Below are positions 1 to 8,187 of a DNA stretch of 60,489 nucleotides, one piece after another (position 1 is the stretch's first letter; the number at the start of each line of letters is the position of its first letter). The notes under the pieces are model-generated. The model was not told the origin of the DNA and made no database searches. It saw only the letters and a program-made list of their open reading frames with translations. Location: positions 1 through 60,489 of the forward strand of contig CACJPC010000005.1 of the NCBI GenBank assembly GCA_902595195.1, in the 5' to 3' direction. The stretch is from an uncultured Candidatus Actinomarina sp. GTDB lineage: Bacteria; Actinomycetota; Acidimicrobiia; Actinomarinales; Actinomarinaceae. Both the position numbers and the translations under genes were made by a program.

Positions 1-894
1 AACTTCAACAGACCTAGACAACTCTGCTCTTGTAGCCTTTTCAACATCAATTAACAGCAAAGTTTCTCTAAAAGTTACAGCACCGACATTTTCCATGGCG
101 CCCATAGCAAAATCTGGGATAGCAATTAAATCTAATTTCGTTCCTGGGTAATTGATATCATAATAATTTTCAAAAAAGTCCAAAATTTTTATGGCTGCTT
201 CTCCTGCAAATTTTGTTTGGTGCCCAAATCCAGGCCTGTGAACAACTCTAACATCTGTTGTTTTAGATTTTCCTATTTCAGTAATTTCTAGAGGACCAAC
301 CACAAAAGCAACAAGATAGGTAGACATTCTCATGGAGTCTTCAAACTTACTTGTAGTTTTCTCGTTCAAGGTTGTTTCGCTAATAACTTTTTCATTGCTA
401 ACTCTTATATCTGATTTATCAGATGTAAGAGTTATTGAAAAAACCGACTTATATTCTGGTTCATCCCAACAGGGAAAAGCCATTCTTGCAGAGGTGGGTT
501 CAAATTGGGTTGTAGCTATCCAGTGTTGTTCATCATTTTCATCTACAAACTTGCTTCTATAAAAACCTCTTAAATCATCAACAATTTCACCTTCGAAATC
601 AATATATAATTTCCAATCACCAGAAGTAACTTTTTCTTCAAAGTTTATTATTATTTTTTCATCTTCATTGAGATAATTTACAGATCCGTCAATATGTGCG
701 CCATTATCGTCTTCTATAAAAGAAGAATTGATTGTTAAACCGACTGCATGTAAATGTATTTCGTCAGTGTCCTCTACAACCTCTATGAATACGATTTCTT
801 TTCCAAGATATTTAAAATTTTTAAGGTCGATATCAAGACTTATTTCATATCTGTTAGGTATTGCTAATTTTGGAAGTAAAATATTTTGATTCAT
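1..894 (-). CDS. pepN: M1 family aminopeptidase (PepN-like), N-terminal part, cut by window edge
   Basis: The minus strand reads open from an ATG at 894 to the window edge, giving the first 298 residues of a zinc aminopeptidase that removes N-terminal residues from peptides in the cytosol. The substrate-anchoring motif GAMEN is at residues 265-269, within FAMGAMENVGAVTFRETLL. The N-terminal beta-domain signatures GFYRSKF (110-116) and ARMAFPCWDEP are also present. The HEXXH zinc site expected a few residues further on lies outside the window. The gene starts 25 nt after gnd. A TACAAT box exactly 6 nt before the ATG suggests it also has its own leaderless promoter. Family assignment is firm; substrate preference is unknown. 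Confidence 0.93.
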   Translation of the reverse strand, partial: MNQNILLPKLAIPNRYEISLDIDLKNFKYLGKEIVFIEVVEDTDEIHLHAVGLTINSSFIEDDNGAHIDGSVNYLNEDEKIIINFEEKVTSGDWKLYIDFEGEIVDDLRGFYRSKFVDENDEQHWIATTQFEPTSARMAFPCWDEPEYKSVFSITLTSDKSDIRVSNEKVISETTLNEKTTSKFEDSMRMSTYLVAFVVGPLEITEIGKSKTTDVRVVHRPGFGHQTKFAGEAAIKILDFFENYYDINYPGTKLDLIAIPDFAMGAMENVGAVTFRETLLLIDVEKATRAELSRSVEV

Positions 895-900
895 TAACAA

Positions 901-906
901 ATTGTA
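901..906 (-). promoter_or_regulatory. -10 box of a predicted leaderless promoter for the aminopeptidase
   Basis: On the minus strand TACAAT is followed by six bases and then the ATG at 894, so transcription would begin at the start codon. No convincing -35 element is visible. The spacing matches that of several other genes in the window. Confidence 0.5.
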
Positions 907-919
907 GTTTATATGAGAA

Positions 920-2284
920 TCAAACCCAGTCTAAGTGTATAAATTCATCTTCATTTAAAAGTTGTACCATGTGTGCACCAAAGAAATCTCGCTGAGCTTG
1001 GATTAATGATGAAGGGTTGAAATTATTCGAGGAATTGATATACCAATTATATGAGGAATAAATTACCGGTAGAGCAATCTGACTTTCAACAGATTTATTA
1101 ATTGTTGTTTTAATGTCATCTAATTTCTCTTCTAATTGGTTCTGTATTTCATCTATTTCAACAATGGATGAATCTGTTGAAATTTCTTCATAAATTTCTT
1201 TAATATCTTTAAGTAAGTCAGATCGAATTATGCAACCTGATAGCCAATTTTGTAATACTTCTGGAATTTTAATTTCAAGGCTTTCCTTGTTGCTGAAATG
1301 CTCAATAAATAAAATTCCTTGAATCAAAGTTGATAGACGTGCAAAATATATTGTATTTTCAATTTTATTTAAATCGACATTTAAATTTTTTGAATGTGTA
1401 ACTTTGGGCCAAATTTTTTGAAAATGACTTTCTACTCTTGCGTTAAAAGCTTCATAGATACTAGGCAAAGGAAAGTTGTATTCTAGAGACGTTTCTACTG
1501 TTAATTTACCAGTACCTTTGTTATTGGCAACAGGCTTAATATTATCAATTAGATATTCGTTATTTGTTTTCTTTTTTATAATTTCTGAAGATATTTCAAT
1601 TAGGTAAGAAGATTGATTTTTTTCTTTAAGACTTTCAAAAAAATTACTAATTTCTATATTACTAAGGTTAGAACTCTTTAAAATACTATAAATTTCTGCA
1701 AGTATTTGCATTTCAGCATACTCAATTCCATTATGTAGCATTTTTATAAAGTGTCCAGCGCCATAACCTTTGTAAACGCCAACACAATCCCCATAACTGC
1801 TTTTTGCCGATATAGATTTGATCATTGATAATAAATTTTCTGGAATGTTGTCATTAGAGCCAAGCATTAATGCAGGTCCGTGCCTTGCTCCTGTTTCTCC
1901 ACCTGAAACACCCATACCTACAAAGCGTATTTTTTTCTTTTTACATTTATTTCCAAGTTCAAGGCTATCTTTATAAAAAGAATTTCCACCATCAATTAAA
2001 ATATCGTCATGATCGAGCAAATCTAATAGTTCTTCCGCCACACTATTAGTAGCCTCACCAGATGGAACCATTAAAAGAATGTTTCTCGGACTTTCAATAT
2101 TTTTTACAAATTCATTGAGGCTAGTAAATCCAGATATATTTTTTTTAGAACCCTCATGAATAAGGTCATCAATCTTATCTTTGGACTTGTTAAATACAAC
2201 TACATTTATGTCATTATCAGAAAAATTTAATGCGATATTTCTCCCCATTACTCCGATGCCAACAATACCTATTGTTTCACTCAT
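920..2284 (-). CDS. gnd: 6-phosphogluconate dehydrogenase, decarboxylating
   Basis: This enzyme converts 6-phosphogluconate plus NADP+ to ribulose 5-phosphate, CO2 and NADPH in the oxidative pentose phosphate pathway. The 454-residue protein has the N-terminal Rossmann motif GIVGIGVMG (about residue 6) and the substrate loop GGNSFYKDS. It also has the family block GVSGGETGARHGPALMLG, the catalytic lysine segment KMLHNGIEYAEMQ, and the C-terminal LIQAQRDFFGAH tail typical of the long form of about 470 residues. The start codon overlaps the hflX stop by 4 nt (ATGA), so the two are translationally coupled. No partner glucose-6-phosphate dehydrogenase is in the window. Confidence 0.96.
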   Translation of the reverse strand: MSETIGIVGIGVMGRNIALNFSDNDINVVVFNKSKDKIDDLIHEGSKKNISGFTSLNEFVKNIESPRNILLMVPSGEATNSVAEELLDLLDHDDILIDGGNSFYKDSLELGNKCKKKKIRFVGMGVSGGETGARHGPALMLGSNDNIPENLLSMIKSISAKSSYGDCVGVYKGYGAGHFIKMLHNGIEYAEMQILAEIYSILKSSNLSNIEISNFFESLKEKNQSSYLIEISSEIIKKKTNNEYLIDNIKPVANNKGTGKLTVETSLEYNFPLPSIYEAFNARVESHFQKIWPKVTHSKNLNVDLNKIENTIYFARLSTLIQGILFIEHFSNKESLEIKIPEVLQNWLSGCIIRSDLLKDIKEIYEEISTDSSIVEIDEIQNQLEEKLDDIKTTINKSVESQIALPVIYSSYNWYINSSNNFNPSSLIQAQRDFFGAHMVQLLNEDEFIHLDWV

Positions 2285-3600
2285 GAGAGAATTTTAACAA
2301 CTTCCTTTTTAACTAAATTATTTAGATAATAATTTCTTATTGATACCTCAACTTCTAATTGATCTTCTTTATTGACTACATTTTTGATTGTTGAAAACTT
2401 ATGCAGTGTATCTAAATGCTTAGGGCCTGTTAAAAGTTTAACTTCAATTAAATTTCCAAAAATTTTATAAGTAATTGCTGAAATCAATTGATCAAGATTT
2501 GTTTGTTTTATCGAAGAAACAAAAATTGCACTTTCATATTTTTCCTGTAAAAAATTTAGAGATGCTTTATCTATTTTATCTATCTTGTTGAAGACTAAAA
2601 GCTCTTCTACATTTGATTCAATTTGTTTCAGAATTTCATGTACTGTAGAAATATGCATTTCTGGAATTGCAGATGCAGCATCAACAACATGTATTAGCAG
2701 GTTAGCTTCTTTCACTACTGTAAGTGTTGATTTAAAAGAATCGATCAATGTTGTAGGAAGGTTTTGTATGAAACCAACTGTATCAGAAATAATAATTGGT
2801 TCGCTTAAATCATCTACTTTTAATTCTCGTTGAAGGGAATCTACAGTCGCAAACAACTCATTAGCGACATAGGTTTTAGACTCTGTTATTTTTTCAAGTA
2901 AAGTAGATTTACCAGCATTTGTATATCCAACTATTGAAACTAATGGAGTATTGTTTTTTTTCCTAAAACTTGATTGAACTTCTCTTTGTTTACCTACTTT
3001 TTTTATTTCTTTTTTTAATTTGTTAATTCTGTTGTCAATTAATCGATTATCTGTTTCTAGCTTAGTCTCACCAGGACCTCTAGTACCTATGCCACCACCT
3101 TGCTGATTTAAAGTTTTTCCCAAGCCAGCTAATCTTGGTTTTAAATAAATTGATAATGCAAGTTCGACCTGTAAAGTTGCTTCCTTTGATTGAGCATGTA
3201 ATGCAAATATATCTAAGATCAAACCAGTTCTATCGACAACGTCACATTTAAATAATGCACGAAGTTCTTTTTGTTGATTTGGAGTAAGTTCACAATCAAA
3301 TATGACAACATCTATATCGTTTGCATCAGAAATATCTACTAATTCTGCAATAGAACCTTTTCCTATGTAAGTTTTAGGGTCTACTCTTTCAACTCTTTTT
3401 GTTTGTATAATTGTGGGATTTGAGCCAGCTGTTTTTACTAAATTCATAAGCTCTTTGAGAGATTCTTCTTTATCTGCTCTGATTTCATTTTTCAGGATTA
3501 TTCCGACTAGTAAAGCTTTTTGAGTAGTTACAAATATATCTCTGTCTGATACAGTTAGTAGTTTTCTATCGGATTGGTTAGGGTTATTTCTTTGATTCAA
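2281..3600 (-). CDS. hflX: ribosome-associated GTPase HflX
   Basis: HflX is a GTPase that binds the 50S subunit and splits stalled or hibernating ribosomes. The 439-residue protein has the N-terminal HflX domain and the glycine-rich linker GGGIGTRGPGETKLE. The GTPase domain follows, with the P-loop GYTNAGKST at residues 225-233, the G3 motif DTVGF and the G4 motif NKID. The start codon is TTG at 3600, immediately after the stop of the upstream small gene. A perfect TATAAT lies 7 nt before this TTG, inside the end of the upstream gene, which supports the start and suggests an internal leaderless promoter. It sits in an operon with gnd. Confidence 0.95.
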   Translation of the reverse strand: MNQRNNPNQSDRKLLTVSDRDIFVTTQKALLVGIILKNEIRADKEESLKELMNLVKTAGSNPTIIQTKRVERVDPKTYIGKGSIAELVDISDANDIDVVIFDCELTPNQQKELRALFKCDVVDRTGLILDIFALHAQSKEATLQVELALSIYLKPRLAGLGKTLNQQGGGIGTRGPGETKLETDNRLIDNRINKLKKEIKKVGKQREVQSSFRKKNNTPLVSIVGYTNAGKSTLLEKITESKTYVANELFATVDSLQRELKVDDLSEPIIISDTVGFIQNLPTTLIDSFKSTLTVVKEANLLIHVVDAASAIPEMHISTVHEILKQIESNVEELLVFNKIDKIDKASLNFLQEKYESAIFVSSIKQTNLDQLISAITYKIFGNLIEVKLLTGPKHLDTLHKFSTIKNVVNKEDQLEVEVSIRNYYLNNLVKKEVVKILS

Positions 3601-3927
3601 TTATTTCATTATAGGTAGTTGTCCACTATCAGATTTATTGGAGATTTCTTCTTCAGCAATAATTTGAGACTCTCTTACTGCTAATACGACCTTACCTGTT
3701 GGTGGCCATATAAATTTCCATGCACCACTTGCAACTGCCCAAAATTGATTTCCAGAATCAACATCGATTAAAGGAAGTGCTTCAGAAGTTTTTTCGCTAC
3801 CTGCTGGAACTAATAATCCAGATTTAGTAAAAGTTTCTTCTCTTAAATGACCCACTCTCCAACCTGGTGAAACTTTAAATCCAGGTGGTGCAAAATCTAT
3901 GTTATCTAAGGTATTTTCTTCTGTCAT
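3601..3927 (-). CDS. small GroES-like (Cpn10-like) protein, function unknown
   Basis: This is a 108-residue protein directly upstream of hflX with no gap. Residues about 22-45 (GWRVGHLREETFTKSGLLVP) resemble the first strands and mobile loop of GroES, where DRVLVK is followed by a loop and GLVIP. Residues about 80-92 (VVLAVRESQIIAEE) resemble the last GroES strand (YLILRESDILA). The middle differs and is rich in Trp (FWAVASGAWKFIWPP). The likeness is by eye and weak, so an unrelated beta-barrel remains possible. No groEL is adjacent. A TAATAT box 6 nt before the ATG suggests a leaderless transcript that starts the hflX-gnd operon. Confidence 0.7.
   Translation of the reverse strand: MTEENTLDNIDFAPPGFKVSPGWRVGHLREETFTKSGLLVPAGSEKTSEALPLIDVDSGNQFWAVASGAWKFIWPPTGKVVLAVRESQIIAEEEISNKSDSGQLPIMK
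3608..3613 (-). promoter_or_regulatory. -10 box (TATAAT) before hflX TTG start
   Basis: A consensus TATAAT on the minus strand ends 7 nt before the TTG start of hflX and overlaps the last codons of the upstream gene. It would place the transcription start at or next to the start codon. Confidence 0.45.
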
Positions 3928-3933
3928 TTTCTT

Positions 3934-3939
3934 ATATTA
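3934..3939 (-). promoter_or_regulatory. -10 box of a predicted leaderless promoter for the GroES-like gene
   Basis: TAATAT on the minus strand, then six bases, then the ATG at 3927. It lies between the tRNA-Sec gene and the small gene, in the only gap before the hflX operon. Confidence 0.5.
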
Positions 3940-3962
3940 AACACAAAAAAAGTATAAATTAG

Positions 3963-4054
3963 CGGAGGTGGACAGGAATCGAACCTGCCAAAGACTTTTA
4001 CACCTTTCAACAGTTTTGAAGACTGTGGAGCCCACCAGGCGCTCATTCACCTCC
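3963..4054 (-). tRNA. selC: tRNA-Sec (anticodon TCA)
   Basis: Read on the minus strand this is a 92-nt tRNA. The acceptor strands GGAGGTG and CACCTCC pair. The anticodon stem ACAGT/ACTGT encloses the loop CTTCAAA, giving anticodon TCA. The D-arm is long (GAGC/GCTC plus CC/GG), as expected for tRNA-Sec. A long variable arm has an AAAG/CTTT stem, and the T-arm contains GCAGGTTCGATTCCTGT. The discriminator base is G and the 3' CCA is not encoded. Length, anticodon and the two long arms together identify the selenocysteine tRNA, so the organism should make selenoproteins. No selA, selB or selD and no interrupted selenoprotein frame is seen in this window. Confidence 0.94.
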
Positions 4055-4106
4055 ATTATTAAGACTAGTTATATAAAAAAATATTATTTGAATAGAATTA
4101 AATGTA

Positions 4107-4691
4107 ATGAAAAGTTTTCACCAAATATTTAATGAACTTAAGAAAGATAGAGGATTAAGCAATAAACAGATTGCTTCATTTACTGGTGTAAAACTAAAAG
4201 AAGTTAAACAATGGGAAGCAGGAACCAGTTTTCCAATTGAAACCAAGGTAGTTGATGCACTAGAAGGATTACTAGGAACTGAAATTAGCGAATCATTAGA
4301 AGGGTACAGTTCGCAAAGTAAAATAAATAGCCAAGTCAAAACTGCAGAGGATGATATTTTCAAAGTAAAAAATGAAAAAATAGATGTTACAAATACAAAA
4401 ATTGATAAGTTACGAAACTTGTTTCAAAAACAACCTCAAAATACTACGGAGTACCAATTTGATAATGAAATTGAACACATAGCAGATGATTACTATTTTG
4501 AAGAGGACATAGTTGCATCTGAACAGAATGTTTTAGAAAAACCATATATATATGATGAAAATCAAATAGGTTTTTATTTTTCGAGAAATTTAAAAACTCT
4601 TGGTTTACTTTCTATTTTAGGTGCAATTATTTTTAGTTTTTTTCAACTATTTTGGGACTCTTTTAACTTATTTTTAGATAACTTACTGTGA
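4107..4691 (+). CDS. N-terminal helix-turn-helix, C-terminal membrane-anchored protein, function unknown
   Basis: This is a 194-residue protein. Residues about 5-55 form an XRE-like helix-turn-helix (KDRGLSNKQIASFTGVKLKE, then VKQWEAGTSFP). Residues about 60-160 are polar, acidic and probably disordered. One hydrophobic helix near the C-terminus (LLSILGAIIFSFFQLFW, about 168-184) should anchor it in the membrane. The layout recalls RodZ-type cytoskeletal anchors, but with the membrane helix at the very end and no periplasmic domain. The stop overlaps the GTG start of ctaA (GTGA), so it is coupled to heme A synthesis. A TAGAAT box lies 8 nt before the ATG. I do not recognise the family. Confidence 0.85.
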   Translation: MKSFHQIFNELKKDRGLSNKQIASFTGVKLKEVKQWEAGTSFPIETKVVDALEGLLGTEISESLEGYSSQSKINSQVKTAEDDIFKVKNEKIDVTNTKIDKLRNLFQKQPQNTTEYQFDNEIEHIADDYYFEEDIVASEQNVLEKPYIYDENQIGFYFSRNLKTLGLLSILGAIIFSFFQLFWDSFNLFLDNLL

Positions 4692-5572
4692 GATTACTTT
4701 TTTACACAAAACTAGGTTTAGTCCTTTCAGTACTCTCTATCCTTGCTGGTGCATTTGTAAGGGCAACAGGATCTGGGGATGGATGTGGTGCAACTTGGCC
4801 AACTTGCAAAGGAAAAATAATTCCAACACTTTCAGATACATCAGAAATTATTGAGTTTTCACATCGAAGCGTTAGTGGAGTCTTGTTAATTGTTACTATG
4901 TATATTTTTATTAATTCAAGAAAATTAGAAAAAGACAGTATTGCACGAACCGCAGTAAACTACCTCACATTTTTTGTAGTATTTGAGGCATTAATAGGTG
5001 CTGTAATAGTGGTATTTGAATGGGTAGGATTAAATAGTTCACTACCTAGAATCATTGCTGTACCAATCCACCTAGTTAATACTTTCGGCCTTTTAGCTAG
5101 CTATGTAATTCTCTATAAAATACTTGAAAACAAATTAGACAGCATAAAAAATCTTTGGGATAGAAATTTTATTATTATATCTATTTTCTTTCTTCTTACT
5201 GGGGCTACTGGATCAATAACTGCACTTGCTGATGTACTATATCCAAGCGCATCTTTTTACGAAGGTTTTCTAGATGATTTTGATAAAACTTCTGAGTTAT
5301 TGACCAGATTGAGAATTTTTCATCCTATAGTTTCAACAATTTTATCAATAGGTTTATATATTGAATCCAGGCAACTTCAAGAAAGATTCAATATAAACAC
5401 AAATTTTCTTAAATTTTTGATTTTTGCAGCAATTTTTCTTGGTGTTACTAATGTTTTATCAAACATTGTTCTATTTCTTAGTATTTTTCACCTAGCAATG
5501 GCTGATTTACTATGGATTACCTATATATATGTGAGTTTGGATAAGGTAAAAAATAATCTACCTACAAATTAG
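4688..5572 (+). CDS. ctaA: heme A synthase, CtaA/COX15 family
   Basis: CtaA oxidises the C8 methyl of heme O to give heme A for aa3-type cytochrome oxidase and sits in the cytoplasmic membrane. The 294-residue, multi-spanning protein begins RLLFYTKLGLVLSVLSILAG. It carries the signature RATGSGDGCGATWPTC and conserved histidines in EFSHRSVSG and AVPIHLVNTFG in the first half, then RIFHPIVS and SIFHLAMAD in the second half, which are heme-ligand positions in this family. The GTG start overlaps the stop of the HTH protein gene. No ctaB or oxidase subunit is in the window. Confidence 0.92.
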   Translation: MRLLFYTKLGLVLSVLSILAGAFVRATGSGDGCGATWPTCKGKIIPTLSDTSEIIEFSHRSVSGVLLIVTMYIFINSRKLEKDSIARTAVNYLTFFVVFEALIGAVIVVFEWVGLNSSLPRIIAVPIHLVNTFGLLASYVILYKILENKLDSIKNLWDRNFIIISIFFLLTGATGSITALADVLYPSASFYEGFLDDFDKTSELLTRLRIFHPIVSTILSIGLYIESRQLQERFNINTNFLKFLIFAAIFLGVTNVLSNIVLFLSIFHLAMADLLWITYIYVSLDKVKNNLPTN

Positions 5573-5642
5573 CTTTAAATTAAACATGGTTATAGACTTC
5601 ATCTTTGTAACTAGATGAGAAAAGGAAAAGTCAAAATATACG

Positions 5643-6698
5643 ATGGTAACTAAAACAATTCCTTCAAAACCAAAACCTGAGGCTAAAGAGGTCGATTTTT
5701 CAAATGAAGACACGACTTTAACACCTGAACAGGAAAAAGCTGCTCGTGAAAAAGCTAAATCTCTTACAAAAAAATTAGCTGACGACAAAGGAAAACTTAC
5801 TACTGATCTCGTAAGTCAATACCTTACAGCTATTGGTAACTTTGACTTATTGACTGCTGAGCAAGAAGTAGAATTAGCCCAAAAAATTGAATCAGGTGAA
5901 AAAGCTGCTGTCAAACTTCATAAAAAACAATTTAAAGATAAAAAAGGTGAGATAAGACTCAAAAGAGATAGAAAGAAAGGCGCAGAAGCGAAAGATGCGT
6001 TTTTAACAGCTAACTTAAGACTTGTTGTTGCAAATGCTAGGAGATATGCAAACACATCTGGAATTGACTTTTTGGACTTAATTCAAGAAGGTAACTTAGG
6101 CTTAATTAGAGCAGTTGAAAAATTTGATTGGAGAAAAGGTTTTAAATTCTCAACCTACGCTACTTGGTGGATTAGGCAGGCAATTACAAGAGCAATAGCA
6201 GATAAATCTCGTACTGTGAGAATTCCTGTTCACTTACATGACACAATGGCAGCTGTTAGAGCAGCACAAGCACAATTAAAAGCTGAGTTAGGTAGAGATC
6301 CAAAACCTCAGGAAATTGCAAAAGAAGCTGGTGTAGGCGTAGATAAGGTTGAACTTGCTTTAAGTGTTGCTGATACGGTCTCTCTAGAGCAGCCAGTTGG
6401 TGAAGATGGTGCTCAACTTGGAGATTTTATTCAAGATGAAGATGCAAGCGACCCTTCATTGATTGTTCAAGATCTTGATGTTGCTGAAAGTTTACGAGAC
6501 AGCATAAGCAGATTACCCGAGAGAGAGGGAAGAATTCTTGCACTTAGATATGGCTTTTATGATGGCGTTCCCAGAACCCTTGAAGAAATTGGTGAAGAAT
6601 TTGATTTAACACGAGAAAGAATTAGACAATTAGAAAAACTCGCTCTTTGTAGATTAAGACATCCATCGTTTGGAATTAGAGAACAAGATTTAGTCTAA
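5643..6698 (+). CDS. rpoD: RNA polymerase sigma factor, primary (RpoD/SigA/HrdB) type
   Basis: This 351-residue sigma-70 factor recruits core RNA polymerase to housekeeping promoters. Residues about 1-50 are Lys/Glu-rich and stand in for a very short region 1.1. Region 1.2 is [20 protein letters not shown]. Region 2 contains [29 protein letters not shown] and the -10 reader [17 protein letters not shown]. Region 3 follows. Region 4.2 contains [19 protein letters not shown]. The end of region 4.2 reads [12 protein letters not shown] where KALRKLRHPSR is usual. It is the only sigma factor seen here. It stands between ctaA and tldD, reading the same way. Confidence 0.95.
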   Translation: MVTKTIPSKPKPEAKEVDFSNEDTTLTPEQEKAAREKAKSLTKKLADDKGKLTTDLVSQYLTAIGNFDLLTAEQEVELAQKIESGEKAAVKLHKKQFKDKKGEIRLKRDRKKGAEAKDAFLTANLRLVVANARRYANTSGIDFLDLIQEGNLGLIRAVEKFDWRKGFKFSTYATWWIRQAITRAIADKSRTVRIPVHLHDTMAAVRAAQAQLKAELGRDPKPQEIAKEAGVGVDKVELALSVADTVSLEQPVGEDGAQLGDFIQDEDASDPSLIVQDLDVAESLRDSISRLPEREGRILALRYGFYDGVPRTLEEIGEEFDLTRERIRQLEKLALCRLRHPSFGIREQDLV

Positions 6699-6738
6699 TT
6701 TTTTCATAAGAAATTCGCTTTACTCCATTCATCATTGT

Positions 6739-6744
6739 TAAGCT
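6739..6744 (+). promoter_or_regulatory. -10 box of a predicted leaderless promoter for tldD
   Basis: TAAGCT, six bases, then the ATG of tldD at 6751. No Shine-Dalgarno sequence precedes this start, which agrees with leaderless translation. Confidence 0.5.
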
Positions 6745-6750
6745 AAATAC

Positions 6751-8187
6751 ATGTTTGAATACCTTGAATTAGCTATCGATTCTGCAGTAAATAGTGGTGC
6801 AAAATACTCTGATGCAAGAATTTTAATTTCAAAATCAAGAAATATAGCAGCTAAAAATGGTGAAGTAGAAAACTACAATGAATCAGAAAAAATAGGTATA
6901 GGAATAAGGGCTTTAGTGGGGTCATCTTGGGGTTTTTACTCAACTTATGATCTGTCGAAACCTTCATTAACTAATGCCGGTATTAGAGCTTTTCAAACTG
7001 CAAAAGCTTCATCTATGGTTTCGGGTGATGATTTACCCTTTGCAGATGTACCAGTAGTTGAAGATAGTTATACAACTCCTCATGATGAAAATCCTTTTTC
7101 TATTTCAAGCACAGATCAAGTTGATTTACTACTTAGATCTACCGAACAAATGAAAAAACTTGGGAGTTCTAGAGCTTCAGGCAGATTAGATTTTTGGGAT
7201 ACTGAAAAATGGTTTGCATCAAGCCAGGGCCATAAAATTTATCAAAATATTATTGAGTCTGGAGGAGGGATTTCATCATTAGCAGTTGGAGATGGAGAAA
7301 CTCAAATTCGTTCATATCCACAATCTTTTGGTGAATACAGAACTGGCGGATGGGAAGTAATAAAAAGTTTTGAATTTGAAAATCACACTGAAAGATTAGC
7401 CGAAGAATCTCAGAGATTATTAGTAGCCCCACAATGCCCTGAAGGAACAATGGATTTGATTTTAGAAGGAAGTCAACTTGCTCTGCAAATTCATGAATCT
7501 GTGGGTCATGCAATAGAACTAGACAGAATCCTGGGGTGGGAAGCGGCATATGCAGGTACATCGCATTTAGATTTAACAAAATTAAACCAACATAAATATG
7601 GTTCAGAATTAATGAATATTGTTGCTGATGCAACTTTGCCTGGTGCACTTGCAACTTTTAAGTACGATGACGAGGGTACTCCTGCACAAAGAGTAGACAT
7701 CGTAAAAGAAGGAATTTGGACTGGAGTTCTTTCAGGGAGAGATAGTGCAGCAGTCGCAGGTGTCAAACCTGGGGGAATGGTTCGAGCAGATGGGTTCGGT
7801 AGACTTCCTATGGTAAGAATGACTAATGTTGGGCTGTTGCCTGGTACATCTTCATTAGATGAAATAATTCAGTCAACTGAAGATGGTGTATATATGGAGA
7901 CAAACAGGTCTTGGTCCATAGACGATCTTAGATTAAATTTTCAATTTGGATGTGAAGTTGGCTGGCTTGTTAAAAACGGAAAAATTATAGATATGGTAAA
8001 AAACCCAACTTATACAGGAATCACACCTCAATTTTGGGGAAATATGGATATGTTAGCTGGTGAAGAAGAGTGGGTTTTTTGGGGAACTCCAAACTGTGGA
8101 AAAGGTCAACCAAGCCAAGTAGGACATACTGGTCATCCAGCATCACCCGCAAGATTTAAAGACACAAGAATTGGAGTTAGAGGATGA
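6751..8187 (+). CDS. tldD: metalloprotease TldD subunit
   Basis: TldD is the catalytic half of the TldD/TldE heterodimer, a zinc protease that trims unfolded or modified peptides. The 478-residue protein contains the zinc motif HESVGHAIELD (HExxxH), followed by the family block WEAAYAGTSHL. The C-terminal half has GMVRADGFGRLPMVRMTN and the substrate-channel segment FGCEVGWLVKNGK. Its last codons overlap the tldE start (ATGA, 4 nt), so the two subunits are translationally coupled. No nearby small precursor-peptide gene is evident, so the substrate is unknown. Confidence 0.95.
   Translation: MFEYLELAIDSAVNSGAKYSDARILISKSRNIAAKNGEVENYNESEKIGIGIRALVGSSWGFYSTYDLSKPSLTNAGIRAFQTAKASSMVSGDDLPFADVPVVEDSYTTPHDENPFSISSTDQVDLLLRSTEQMKKLGSSRASGRLDFWDTEKWFASSQGHKIYQNIIESGGGISSLAVGDGETQIRSYPQSFGEYRTGGWEVIKSFEFENHTERLAEESQRLLVAPQCPEGTMDLILEGSQLALQIHESVGHAIELDRILGWEAAYAGTSHLDLTKLNQHKYGSELMNIVADATLPGALATFKYDDEGTPAQRVDIVKEGIWTGVLSGRDSAAVAGVKPGGMVRADGFGRLPMVRMTNVGLLPGTSSLDEIIQSTEDGVYMETNRSWSIDDLRLNFQFGCEVGWLVKNGKIIDMVKNPTYTGITPQFWGNMDMLAGEEEWVFWGTPNCGKGQPSQVGHTGHPASPARFKDTRIGVRG

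Noticed and set aside
332-562. Open frame on the plus strand of the aminopeptidase region
   Set aside because: It lies antisense to the M1 aminopeptidase frame, which has clear family motifs; the plus-strand product shows no recognisable motif or ribosome site.
5590-5625. CATCT/AGATG hairpin before the sigma factor gene as regulatory RNA
   Set aside because: Only 5 bp and no supporting conserved sequence; could be chance.
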